From assembly GCA_001298545.1 (NCBI GenBank), contig LJCX01000029.1, positions 558,001 to 622,000 of the forward strand: a DNA stretch of 64,000 nucleotides, read 5' to 3'. The position numbers and the translations under genes are program-made. This DNA comes from Actinobacteria bacterium OV320 (GTDB taxonomy: Bacteria; Actinomycetota; Actinomycetes; Streptomycetales; Streptomycetaceae). The notes beneath the pieces are model-generated. The model saw only the letters and a list, made by a program, of their open reading frames with translations. It did not search any database and was not told where the DNA came from. Positions 1 through 7,326 of this stretch are shown here, in pieces (position 1 is the stretch's first letter; the number at the start of each line of letters is the position of its first letter).

Positions 1-1
1 C

Positions 2-376
2 GCGCACGTGGAGAAGGCCGTCCGCGCCTGGGCCGCCGAGCAGCTGCCCGCCGGGATCCGGCACGAGATCACGTTCAGCCCGGCCACGCGCCCGTGTCTG
101 ACCCCGCTGGACCACCCGGCGCTCCGGTCCGTGGTCCGCGCCATGGGCCGCGCCTTCGAAGGGCCCGTCCGCTTCACCCGGGAGGGCGGCTCGGGACCGG
201 CCGCCGACCTTCAGGAGGTGCTCGGCGCCCCCGTGCTCTTCCTGGGCATCTCCGTCCCCTCGGACGGCTGGCACGCGCCGAACGAGAAGGTCGAGCTGGA
301 CCTCCTCCTCAAGGGCGTCGAGACCACCGCGTACCTCTGGGGCGACCTGGCCGAGCACTGGCGCCGTGCGCCCTGA
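2..376 (+). CDS. M20-family dipeptidase, C-terminal fragment cut by the window edge
   Basis: Only the last ~124 codons are present; the frame is open to the left edge, so the start lies outside. The visible part is the C-terminal lid/catalytic portion of an M20 metallopeptidase. It has the glycine-rich segment GGSGPAADLQ, the strand VLFLGISVPSDGWHAPNEKV with the conserved late His (HAPNE) that completes the di-zinc site in M20 enzymes, and a terminal helix ending in LAEHW. Family knowledge: M20 enzymes hydrolyse dipeptides or N-acyl amino acids in the cytoplasm. The exact substrate cannot be inferred from this piece. It runs in the same direction as nudC, about 155 bp upstream. Confidence 0.8.
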   Translation, partial: AHVEKAVRAWAAEQLPAGIRHEITFSPATRPCLTPLDHPALRSVVRAMGRAFEGPVRFTREGGSGPAADLQEVLGAPVLFLGISVPSDGWHAPNEKVELDLLLKGVETTAYLWGDLAEHWRRAP

Positions 377-531
377 CGCCCTCGCACGGTCCGGAGGGGA
401 CACGCGCGCGGGGCACACTGGAAAGACCGCCCCGCACCGCGACACCGCACCGAAACCGGTCGTCCTCTGCCGTACGTCCCGCTGAACCGCCCGCCGAAAA
501 AACCGTTCCACCGGGGGAGTTGGAAGTACCC

Positions 532-1476
532 GTGACCACCTGGACCGACCAGAACGCCGATCGCCCCATCTCGCTCACCGCGCCGAGCGGTGTCGACCGG
601 GCCGCCCACCACCGGCTCGACGAGGCCTGGCTCGCCGCGGCGTGGAGCCACCCCACGACACGTTGTTTCGTCGTCTCCGGCGGCCAGGTCCTCATCGACG
701 AGACGTCCGAAGGCCACACCGAGCTCGTCATGACCCCGTCGTTCGAGGCGCCCCTCACCGAGGCGCACCGCTACTTCCTGGGGACCGACGAGGACGGCGT
801 CAGCTACTTCGCCCTCCAGAAGGACGCGCTCCCCGGCCGTATCGACCAGTCCGCGCGCCCGGCCGGTCTGCGTGAGGCCGGCCTGCTGCTGTCGCCGCGC
901 GAGACGGGACTGATGGTCCACGCGGTGGCCCTGGAGAACTGGCAGCGCCTGCACCGCTTCTGCTCCCGCTGCGGCGAGCGCACGGTGATCGCCGCGGCCG
1001 GCCACATCCGCCGCTGCCCCGCCTGCGGTGCCGAGCACTACCCGCGGACCGACCCCGCGGTGATCATGGCCGTCACGGACGAGGAGGACCGCATCCTCCT
1101 CGGGCGCCAGGTCCACTGGCCGGAGGGCCGCTTCTCGACCCTCGCCGGCTTCGTCGAGCCCGGCGAGTCCATCGAGCAGTCCGTACGCCGCGAGGTCTTC
1201 GAGGAGGCCGGCATCACCGTCGGCCAGGTCGACTACATCGCCAGCCAGCCCTGGCCGTTCCCGTCCAGCCTGATGCTGGGCTTCATGGCCCGCGCCACCT
1301 CCACCGACATCGACGTCGACGGCGACGAGATCCACGAGGCCCGCTGGTTCTCCCGCGACGAACTCGGCGCCGCCTTCGAGGCCGGCGAGGTGCTGCCCCC
1401 CTACGGCATCTCCATCGCGGCCCGGCTGATCGAGCTCTGGTACGGCAAGCCGCTGCCGACCCGCAGCTTCATCTGA
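532..1476 (+). CDS. nudC: NAD+/NADH diphosphatase NudC (Nudix)
   Basis: 314 aa. Hydrolyses NAD(H) to NMN(H) and AMP, and in the family also removes NAD caps from RNA. A zinc ribbon (C144/C147/C162/C165) precedes the Nudix box (about 206-228, GFVEPGESIEQSVRREVFEEAGI-type, cut here into G-x5-E-x7-REVFEEAG). The diagnostic NudC signature SQPWPFPSS follows at about 238-246. The open frame extends much further upstream, but the GTG at 532 has a purine-rich site (GGGGGAG) 13 bp before it and starts where homologous sequence begins. A strong bidirectional hairpin follows the stop. The nudC/mrx1/uvrD2 neighbourhood is also known from mycobacteria. Confidence 0.95.
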   Translation: MTTWTDQNADRPISLTAPSGVDRAAHHRLDEAWLAAAWSHPTTRCFVVSGGQVLIDETSEGHTELVMTPSFEAPLTEAHRYFLGTDEDGVSYFALQKDALPGRIDQSARPAGLREAGLLLSPRETGLMVHAVALENWQRLHRFCSRCGERTVIAAAGHIRRCPACGAEHYPRTDPAVIMAVTDEEDRILLGRQVHWPEGRFSTLAGFVEPGESIEQSVRREVFEEAGITVGQVDYIASQPWPFPSSLMLGFMARATSTDIDVDGDEIHEARWFSRDELGAAFEAGEVLPPYGISIAARLIELWYGKPLPTRSFI

Positions 1477-1482
1477 CCCACG

Positions 1483-1532
1483 ACGCGAGAAGGGCGGTCC
1501 CCCGACACCTCGGGGGACCGCCCTTCTCGCGT
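1483..1532. terminator. Bidirectional terminator between nudC and mrx1
   Basis: A 22-bp perfect inverted repeat (arms 1483-1504 and 1511-1532, core GGGCGGTCCCCCG/CGGGGGACCGCCC) with a 6-nt loop lies between the converging nudC and mrx1 stops. It has no U-tract, as is common in Streptomyces. Confidence 0.85.
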
Positions 1533-1553
1533 GCGGCCGAGCGCCGGACGCGG

Positions 1554-1796
1554 TTACGCGCCGATCTTCTGCTTCACCTGCGCCAGCGACGGGTTCGTCA
1601 GCGTGGAACCGTCGGGGAACAGCACGGTCGGAACCGTCTGGTTTCCGCCATTGGCCTTCTCCACGAACGCCGCGGACTGCGGGTCCTGCTCGATGTTGAT
1701 CTCGGTGTATCCGATGCCCTCGCGGTCGAGCTGCTTCTTCAGCCGCTGGCAGTAGCCGCACCACGTGGTGCTGTACATCGTCACAGTGCCCAGCAT
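1554..1796 (-). CDS. mrx1: Mycoredoxin (glutaredoxin-fold, CGYC)
   Basis: 80 aa, a single glutaredoxin domain. The active site WCGYC (C13, C16) follows the first strand, and TVPTV carries the cis-proline. Family knowledge: actinobacterial mycoredoxins reduce mycothiol mixed disulfides and draw electrons from mycothiol. The gene sits next to uvrD2, as mrx1 does in mycobacteria. The ribosome site GAAGGAG precedes the ATG. Upstream, on the same strand, is a promoter matching the SigR consensus (separate entry), so induction by disulfide stress is expected. Confidence 0.92.
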   Translation of the reverse strand: MLGTVTMYSTTWCGYCQRLKKQLDREGIGYTEINIEQDPQSAAFVEKANGGNQTVPTVLFPDGSTLTNPSLAQVKQKIGA

Positions 1797-1844
1797 GTCT
1801 TTTGTGCTCCTTCGGCGGGTCGGGGCAGGTGGTCGCAGTGGGAG

Positions 1845-1871
1845 AACGTACTTGAAAGGGCCACCATTCCC
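1845..1871 (-). promoter_or_regulatory. SigR-type promoter of mrx1
   Basis: On the minus strand GGGAAT (1871-1866) is followed by exactly 18 bp and GTT (1847-1845). This is the -35/-10 arrangement known for Streptomyces SigR promoters (GGGAAT-N18-GTT). The expected start near 1838 leaves a ~40-nt leader before the mrx1 ATG. Confidence 0.75.
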
Positions 1872-1979
1872 GTCGGGCCCGTTCCTCCGAGGGTGACACT
1901 CGCCGCATTAGTACGACCGCGAGGGCCCACCTGTGGACAACCGGCTCGCCCGTCTCCGCCGACCTGGCAGCATGGCCAT

Positions 1980-4193
1980 GTGACAGCAGCAACGCACTCC
2001 CCCCTCTTCCCGCAGGTACCGGACTCGGCCGACGCGGTGCTCGAAGGGCTCGACCCCGAGCAGCGCGAGGTGGCCACCGCCCTGCACGGTCCGGTGTGCG
2101 TGCTGGCAGGAGCGGGCACGGGCAAGACCCGGGCGATCACCCACCGCATCGCCTACGGGGTGCGCGCCGGCATCCTGAACCCCTCCAGTGTGCTGGCCGT
2201 CACCTTCACCAACCGTGCCGCCGGAGAGATGCGGGGCCGGCTGCGCCTGCTCGGCGCCCAGGGCGTCCAGGCCCGCACCTTCCACTCCGCGGCCCTGCGT
2301 CAGCTTCAGTACTTCTGGCCGAAAGCGATCGGTGGCTCCCTGCCCCGACTCGTCGACCGCAAGATCCAGCTCGTCGCCGACGCGGCTGCCGCGTGCCGCA
2401 TCCGTCTCGACCGGGGCGAGCTGCGGGACACCACCGCGGAGATCGAGTGGTCCAAGGTCACCCAGACCGTGCCCGCCGACTACGCCCTGGCCGCCGCCAA
2501 GGCGGGCCGCGAGATCCCCCGCGACCCCGCCGAGATCGCCCAGCTCTACGCGGCCTACGAGGACCTCAAGCGGCAGCGCGGTGTGATCGACTTCGAGGAC
2601 GTCCTGCTGCTGACCGTCGCCGTCCTCCAGGACCGGCACGACATCGCCGAGCAGGTCCGCGCCCAGTACCAGCACTTCGTGGTCGACGAGTACCAGGACG
2701 TCAGCCCGCTCCAGCAGCGCCTGCTGGAGCTGTGGCTCGGCGAGCGGGACGACCTGTGCGTGGTCGGGGACGCCAGCCAGACCATCTACTCCTTCACCGG
2801 AGCCACCCCCGACCACCTCCTCGACTTCCGCACCCGCCACCCCGGCGCCACCGTCGTCAAGCTGGTCCGCGACTACCGCTCCACCCCCCAGGTCGTCCAC
2901 CTCGCCAACGGTCTGCTCTCCCAGGCCCGGGGCCGCGCCGCGGACCACCGCCTGGAGCTCGTCTCCCAGCGTGGCCCAGGGCCTGAGCCCGGTTACGGCG
3001 AGTACCCCGACGAGCCCGCCGAGGCCGAGGGCGCGGCCCGCCGGATCCGCGAGCTTCTCGACGCCGGAGTGCCGGCCGCGGAGATCGCCGTCCTGTTCCG
3101 CACCAACGCGCAGTCGGAGACCTACGAGCAGGCCCTCGCCGACCGCGGCATCCCGTACCAGCTGCGCGGCGCGGAGCGCTTCTTCGACCGTCCCGAGGTC
3201 CGCAAGGCGGGCGTCGCCCTGCGCGGCGCGGCTCGCTTCGGCGGCAACGACACCCTCCTCGAGGACGCCGTCGACCTGCCCTCCCAGGTACGTGCCGTCC
3301 TGTCGGGGGAGGGCTGGACCCCGCAGCCACCGGCCGGCTCCGGGGCCGTCAGAGAACGCTGGGAGTCGCTGGCCGCGCTGGTCGGCCTCGCGCAGGACTT
3401 CGCCGCCGCGCAGTCCGGCGCCACCCTCGCCGACCTGGTCGCCGAGCTGGACGAACGGGCGAACGCCCAGCACGCCCCGACCGTCCAGGGCGTCACCCTG
3501 GCCTCCCTGCACTCGGCCAAGGGCCTGGAGTGGGATGTCGTCTTCCTGGTCGGGGTCGCCGAGGGCATGATGCCGATCACCTACGCCAAGACCGACGAGC
3601 AGATCGAGGAGGAGCGCCGCCTCCTCTACGTGGGAGTCACCCGGGCCCGGGAGCGCCTGTATGTCTCCTGGGCGCTCTCCCGCTCGCCCGGTGGCCGTCC
3701 GAGCCGTCGCCCCAGCAGGTTCCTCGACGGTCTGCGTCCCGGTTCGGGCGCCGCCGCCGGCCGCGGGGGCAGCGGGGGCGTCGCGGGCACCGGAGGCATC
3801 GAGCGCGGCTTCACCGGCGCCGCGGCGGGCGCCCCGGTCGAGCGGCGCCGGACCCAGCGGACCCCGGCCCGCTGCCGGGTCTGCGGGCGCACCCTGACCG
3901 ACGCCGGCGAGATGAAGCTGATGCGCTGCGAGGAGTGCCCCTCCGACATGGACGAGGGGCTGTACGAACGGCTGCGCGACTGGCGGGCGGTCCAGGCACA
4001 GCGGGCGGGACAGCCCGCGTTCTGCGTCTTCACCGACAAGACTCTGATGGCGATCGCGGAGACCGTCCCCGAGGAGGAGGGCGAGCTCGCGCGGATCCCG
4101 GGGGTCGGCGTCCGCAAGCTCAACCGCTACGGAGCCGATGTCCTGGCCATCTGCGCAGGCCAAGAGGTCGAAGGGGACGACGAGGGGGACTGA
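1980..4193 (+). CDS. uvrD2: Superfamily 1 DNA helicase UvrD2
   Basis: 737 aa from GTG 1980. Walker A AGAGTGKT lies near residue 43 and the DEYQDV helicase motif II near 236, followed by the GDASQTIYSFTGA, DYRST and VTRARERLYV motifs of UvrD/Rep helicases. Unlike UvrD1/PcrA it ends with a CxxC...CxxC tetracysteine (near 631-655) and an HRDC domain (about 665-735), the combination described for actinobacterial UvrD2. It is a 3'-5' DNA unwinding enzyme in repair. The frame is open further upstream (from 1893), but the shorter GTG matches the usual N-terminus. No strong SD is seen, so the transcript may be nearly leaderless. Confidence 0.93.
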   Translation: MTAATHSPLFPQVPDSADAVLEGLDPEQREVATALHGPVCVLAGAGTGKTRAITHRIAYGVRAGILNPSSVLAVTFTNRAAGEMRGRLRLLGAQGVQARTFHSAALRQLQYFWPKAIGGSLPRLVDRKIQLVADAAAACRIRLDRGELRDTTAEIEWSKVTQTVPADYALAAAKAGREIPRDPAEIAQLYAAYEDLKRQRGVIDFEDVLLLTVAVLQDRHDIAEQVRAQYQHFVVDEYQDVSPLQQRLLELWLGERDDLCVVGDASQTIYSFTGATPDHLLDFRTRHPGATVVKLVRDYRSTPQVVHLANGLLSQARGRAADHRLELVSQRGPGPEPGYGEYPDEPAEAEGAARRIRELLDAGVPAAEIAVLFRTNAQSETYEQALADRGIPYQLRGAERFFDRPEVRKAGVALRGAARFGGNDTLLEDAVDLPSQVRAVLSGEGWTPQPPAGSGAVRERWESLAALVGLAQDFAAAQSGATLADLVAELDERANAQHAPTVQGVTLASLHSAKGLEWDVVFLVGVAEGMMPITYAKTDEQIEEERRLLYVGVTRARERLYVSWALSRSPGGRPSRRPSRFLDGLRPGSGAAAGRGGSGGVAGTGGIERGFTGAAAGAPVERRRTQRTPARCRVCGRTLTDAGEMKLMRCEECPSDMDEGLYERLRDWRAVQAQRAGQPAFCVFTDKTLMAIAETVPEEEGELARIPGVGVRKLNRYGADVLAICAGQEVEGDDEGD

Positions 4194-4230
4194 GGGCGGA
4201 CGGCCGGGCAACTGATCCGAACTCGTCGGA

Positions 4231-4268
4231 AAAATAGTTTGCGCATGCCCCGGCAATCCCCATAGGTT
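4231..4268 (+). promoter_or_regulatory. wblC (whiB7) promoter with AT-rich activator element
   Basis: AAAAATAG, an unusual A/T island in this GC-rich DNA, directly abuts a -35 TTGCGC (4239-4244), an 18-bp spacer and a -10 TAGGTT (4263-4268). Established for WhiB7/WblC: with the housekeeping sigma it activates promoters carrying an AT-rich block just upstream of the -35, read by its AT-hook, including its own promoter. The layout fits autoactivation. Confidence 0.75.
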
Positions 4269-4382
4269 CTTAGACACGGGAACGGCGGCCTTCTCGAAGG
4301 CCCTGATTCCGTGCTGTACTTGTATACCCGCCGGACCGGATTCACCCCCGGTCCCCCGAGACGCCGAGAGGAGGCGATTCCA

Positions 4383-4700
4383 GTGATCATCATCAACCGC
4401 AGCTCCACCGCCAAACTGACCGATCCCTCGGTCGTCTCCGTGTGCATGCTCGACGCCTCGATCCTGGGCACCGGTCTGTCCGGCATTCGTGCCGACCGGC
4501 CGGCGTCCTCCTCCGTTGCCTCCGCGGTTCTTCCCAGCCGCGAGCGCAATGAGCGACCGACCGAGGCACTGGAAGCAGTAGGAGCACAGGCGCACGCCTA
4601 TGCCTTTACGGCAGCCGGTGCCGGAGCCCGGAAGCAGACGACGCAGCACCACCTGATGTGGGCCTTCCGTGGGCCAGAACCCTGGAGTGATCCAGCCTGA
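4383..4700 (+). CDS. Upstream ORF / leader peptide of wblC
   Basis: 105 aa from GTG 4383 with an excellent ribosome site (AGAGGAGG, 4367-4374, 8 bp spacing). The start at 4311 reported by frame alone is not needed. The product has no recognisable domain and an ordinary, polar composition. It begins about 110 nt after the wblC promoter and ends inside a hairpin just before an intrinsic terminator. Established for whiB7/wblC: a long leader with a uORF couples ribosome stalling by antibiotics to transcription read-through. I infer that this ORF is mainly a sensor of translation rate. Confidence 0.75.
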   Translation: MIIINRSSTAKLTDPSVVSVCMLDASILGTGLSGIRADRPASSSVASAVLPSRERNERPTEALEAVGAQAHAYAFTAAGAGARKQTTQHHLMWAFRGPEPWSDPA

Positions 4701-4765
4701 TCGTCGATCAGGCCGGCGCCTTCAGGGCCGCGGAACCCACCCGGGATCCGCGGCCCTTCTGTTTG
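4683..4765 (+). terminator. Attenuator region of wblC leader: three tandem hairpins ending in an intrinsic terminator
   Basis: Hairpin 1: CTGGA-GTGA-TCCAG (4683-4696). Hairpin 2: CCTGATC-GTC-GATCAGG (4697-4713), which holds the uORF stop codon (4698-4700). Hairpin 3: AGGGCCGCGGA...TCCGCGGCCCT (4725-4735/4747-4757), followed by the T-rich TCTGTTTG. The last is a Rho-independent terminator placed 120 bp before the wblC start. The two small hairpins lie under a ribosome finishing the uORF, which is how attenuation could be switched. Confidence 0.8.
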
Positions 4766-4876
4766 CCCCGAACACGGGGACAGCGGAGCGAAGGGGCCTC
4801 GGGACAAGAAAAGAACCCGGTACCCAGCCGACACCCGGTCCTACAGGACCGGACCGACAGACGAGGAAAGACGACC

Positions 4877-5245
4877 GTGCAACTCGAAGCGCACGCCCCG
4901 TCAGTACCGCCTTCCGAAACGATCCCCCCGCCCGGCCTCACGGAGGACTCCACCTTGACCCCGCTCACGGCGCTCACCGCGCTCGACGACGCCATCGAGA
5001 ACCTCGGCGTACCCGTCCCCTGCCGTTCCTACGACCCGGAGGTCTTCTTCGCCGAGTCGCCGGCCGACGTCGAGTACGCCAAGTCCCTCTGCCGCACCTG
5101 CCCGCTGATGGAGGCCTGCCTCGCCGGCGCCAAGGAGCGGCGCGAGCCCTGGGGCGTCTGGGGTGGCGAGCTCTTCGTCCAGGGTGTCGTCGTCGCCCGG
5201 AAGCGGCCGCGTGGCCGCCCGCGCAAGAACCCGGTCACGGCATGA
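4877..5245 (+). CDS. wblC: WhiB-family Fe-S regulator WblC (WhiB7 orthologue)
   Basis: 122 aa. Four Fe-S ligands C49, C72, C75, C81, then the G(V)WGG turn (93-97) that contacts sigma region 4, then a C-terminal AT-hook RGRPRK (112-117). The AT-hook is what separates WhiB7/WblC from other Wbl proteins. Known role: an activator of intrinsic multi-antibiotic resistance genes. The frame is open from 4763, but GTG 4877 has GAGGAAAG upstream and lies after the leader terminator. The stop overlaps the next ATG (ATGA), so the following gene is translationally coupled. Confidence 0.95.
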   Translation: MQLEAHAPSVPPSETIPPPGLTEDSTLTPLTALTALDDAIENLGVPVPCRSYDPEVFFAESPADVEYAKSLCRTCPLMEACLAGAKERREPWGVWGGELFVQGVVVARKRPRGRPRKNPVTA

Positions 5246-5565
5246 ACACCGCAGGAACGATCGACCGCCCCCTCACGCAAGACCCCAAGAAGCAGGCCCC
5301 GATGAAGCCGTTCCCCAGCGAGCCCGCAGGCTCCGCGATCGAAGACATCACCACCACCGGCGCGTACGACTCGCGTCAGAACAGGACACGCGAGATGCAA
5401 CTCATCCCAGAAGCCCTGGCTCGTGCGCATATGCACGACCGACTGCACGAGGCCGAGCGGGAACGCCGGGCACTGCGCCTGGCGACCGCTCGCCGGATGC
5501 AGCGACGGGCCGAGCGCGCCTCGATGCGCGCCCGGCGTGCGCTCGCCATGGCCGTGATGCAGTAA
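5242..5565 (+). CDS. Small basic protein translationally coupled to wblC, function unknown
   Basis: 107 aa, ATG overlapping the wblC stop by 4 bp. The N-terminal half is disordered and polar. The C-terminal half (about residue 55 on) is a long, highly charged Arg/Ala/Glu helix (LHEAERERRALR, MQRRAERASMRARRALAM) with coiled-coil character. No known domain is recognised. The overlap implies co-expression with wblC under antibiotic stress. An 18-bp hairpin terminates the pair. Confidence 0.75.
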   Translation: MNTAGTIDRPLTQDPKKQAPMKPFPSEPAGSAIEDITTTGAYDSRQNRTREMQLIPEALARAHMHDRLHEAERERRALRLATARRMQRRAERASMRARRALAMAVMQ

Positions 5566-5614
5566 CCACACCCACCTGAAGCGGTGGCCTCCCGACAGGG
5601 AGGCGAAGCTCTCC

Positions 5615-5654
5615 CCGCGGGGGCCGGTCCGTCCGAACGGACCGGCCCCCGCGG
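5615..5654. terminator. Terminator after wblC operon
   Basis: Perfect 18-bp stem (CCGCGGGGGCCGGTCCGT, 5615-5632) with a CCGA loop and its complement at 5637-5654. Confidence 0.85.
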
Positions 5655-5699
5655 TGCGTTGTGCGGAGGATCCACCGCCTCGGAGTTATCGTCCCGAAG

Positions 5700-5912
5700 A
5701 TGACGAGTCCTCCCGGAGACGGTGACCGAGGCGCTTCCCCGACGGAGCCCCGCCCCCTCGTGTGTGCCCGCTGCGGCGCCCGGGCGCAGGAGCCCCCGCC
5801 CGTCACCTGGACCTGCTCCGTGGAGAACGGCGTCCGGCGCTACTTCTGCGAGGCCTGCGCGCGCGAGAACCTCAGGGCGATCGAAGGCCGACTGGACTCG
5901 GAGTGGTGGTGA
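5700..5912 (+). CDS. Small zinc-ribbon protein, function unknown
   Basis: 70 aa from ATG 5700. Two CxxC knuckles (CARCG and CEAC) are about 28 residues apart with a conserved-looking core (TWTCSVENGVRRYFC) and an acidic Trp-Trp end (SEWW). It is probably a monomeric zinc ribbon of the kind seen in many actinobacterial one-domain proteins. It converges on the ABC1 kinase gene with 34 bp between the stops. The SD is weak, so the start is less certain than the frame. Confidence 0.65.
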   Translation: MTSPPGDGDRGASPTEPRPLVCARCGARAQEPPPVTWTCSVENGVRRYFCEACARENLRAIEGRLDSEWW

Positions 5913-5946
5913 ATCGCGTCACAGTCCGGTCGGGAGGTCCGGGCGC

Positions 5947-7326
5947 TCACGCCTCCGCGACCGACTCCTCCGCCTCGAAAGCCTCCAGGACCTCCGCCGC
6001 GAGGAAGCCGGGCAGCCACTCCTCCAGCTCCTCGCGCAGCCGCACCGTCGCGCCCAGCTGGCACAGCACGCCGATCGTGCTGAGCGTCACCCGGTGTATC
6101 AGCAGATAGGCCGGCGGCAGGTTGAGCTGCTTGCCCAACTGGTGTGCGGGGGAGCGGGGGTCGGCGATCCGCGCCGCCTGGCTGCGCATCCAGCCACGGC
6201 TGAACGTGAACTCCTCCACCTGGGCCGGCTCGATGATCGGCAGGAGGTAGTCGAGGACCGCGTCGGGATCCAGCTCTATGGAGTCCTTGACGAAGCCCTC
6301 CGTACGCAGGAGTTCGTAGACCGCCTCCGCGTCACCGTCGAGGGTCATGCGCAGGGACTCTCCGATCGGGTCCGGCAGACCGCCCGGGAGCCGGTCCACC
6401 GTGCCGAAGTCCAGGACGCCCAGGCGCCAGTCGTCCTCGCCGTCCGGTCCGCCCGGCAGGAGGCGGAAGTTGCCGGGGTGCGGGTCGGCGTGGAGCAGGC
6501 CGGTGCGGGCCGGGCCGGAGAAGAGGAACCGGGACAGCAACTGGCCGGCCCGGTCTCGCTGCTCCTGGGTGCCGTCGGTGATCACCTCGGAGAGGGGCAC
6601 ACCGTCGATCCACTCGGTGACCAGGACCTGCTCGCGCTGGTGGACCACCGCCGGGATCACGACGTCGGGATCGCCGGCGAACTCCTCCGCGTGGGTCTGC
6701 TGAGCCTGTGCCTCCAGGCTGTAGTCGAGCTCCTCGGAGACCCGGTCCTTGAGCTCGGCGATCAGTGGCTTGACGTCCATGCCCGGGATGAGGGGGCCCA
6801 ACAGGCGCGCGAAACGGCTGAGTTGGTTCAGGTCGGACAGCAAAGCCTCACCCGCCCCGGGGTATTGGACCTTGACCGCGACCTCCCGGCCGTCGTGCCA
6901 CACCGCTCGGTGCACCTGGCCGATCGAGGCCGCCGCGGCCGGCTTGTCGTCGAACTCCAGGAACAGCTCGGGCCAGTTCTCACCGAGCCGCTCCGCGAGC
7001 ACGGAGTGCATCGTGCGGGTCGGCATCGGCGGCGCCGCGTCCTGGAGCTTGGTGAGGGCCGCGCGGTAGGGACCGGCGACCTCCTCGGGCAGGGCGGACT
7101 CGAAGACGGACATGGCCTGCCCGAACTTCATCGCACCGCCCTTCAGCTCGCCCAGCACCTTGAACAGCTGCTCGGCGGTGCGCTGCTGCAGTTCGCGGCC
7201 GACGATCTCCGCGGACTCGCCCACGATCCGCTTGCCCAGACCCCAGGTCGCCCGCCCGGCGAAGCCGAGCGGGAGCGCGGCGAGTTTGGCGGTCCGGGTG
7301 ACCGCCTTCCGGGGAAGATCAGACAT
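5947..7326 (-). CDS. ABC1/AarF (UbiB, ADCK-like) atypical kinase
   Basis: 459 aa. Shows the family's KGGAMKFGQ (KxGQ) motif near 62-70, the alanine-rich nucleotide loop AAAASIGQVH, the lysine in VAVKVQYPG, the catalytic ADPHPGNF and the metal-binding GVLDFGT. Family knowledge: UbiB/COQ8 kinases are ATPases linked to isoprenoid quinone biosynthesis or lipid handling at membranes. A menaquinone role would be an inference. GGAGGGC precedes the ATG, and the start overlaps the end of the upstream ThiF-like gene by 8 bp, so the two form an operon. Confidence 0.9.
   Translation of the reverse strand: MSDLPRKAVTRTAKLAALPLGFAGRATWGLGKRIVGESAEIVGRELQQRTAEQLFKVLGELKGGAMKFGQAMSVFESALPEEVAGPYRAALTKLQDAAPPMPTRTMHSVLAERLGENWPELFLEFDDKPAAAASIGQVHRAVWHDGREVAVKVQYPGAGEALLSDLNQLSRFARLLGPLIPGMDVKPLIAELKDRVSEELDYSLEAQAQQTHAEEFAGDPDVVIPAVVHQREQVLVTEWIDGVPLSEVITDGTQEQRDRAGQLLSRFLFSGPARTGLLHADPHPGNFRLLPGGPDGEDDWRLGVLDFGTVDRLPGGLPDPIGESLRMTLDGDAEAVYELLRTEGFVKDSIELDPDAVLDYLLPIIEPAQVEEFTFSRGWMRSQAARIADPRSPAHQLGKQLNLPPAYLLIHRVTLSTIGVLCQLGATVRLREELEEWLPGFLAAEVLEAFEAEESVAEA

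Noticed and set aside
1908..4652. 914-aa minus-strand open frame over uvrD2 and the wblC leader
   Set aside because: Codon-complement shadow of uvrD2; low-complexity Gly/Val/Leu/Asp composition and no domain. It would also cross the wblC promoter.
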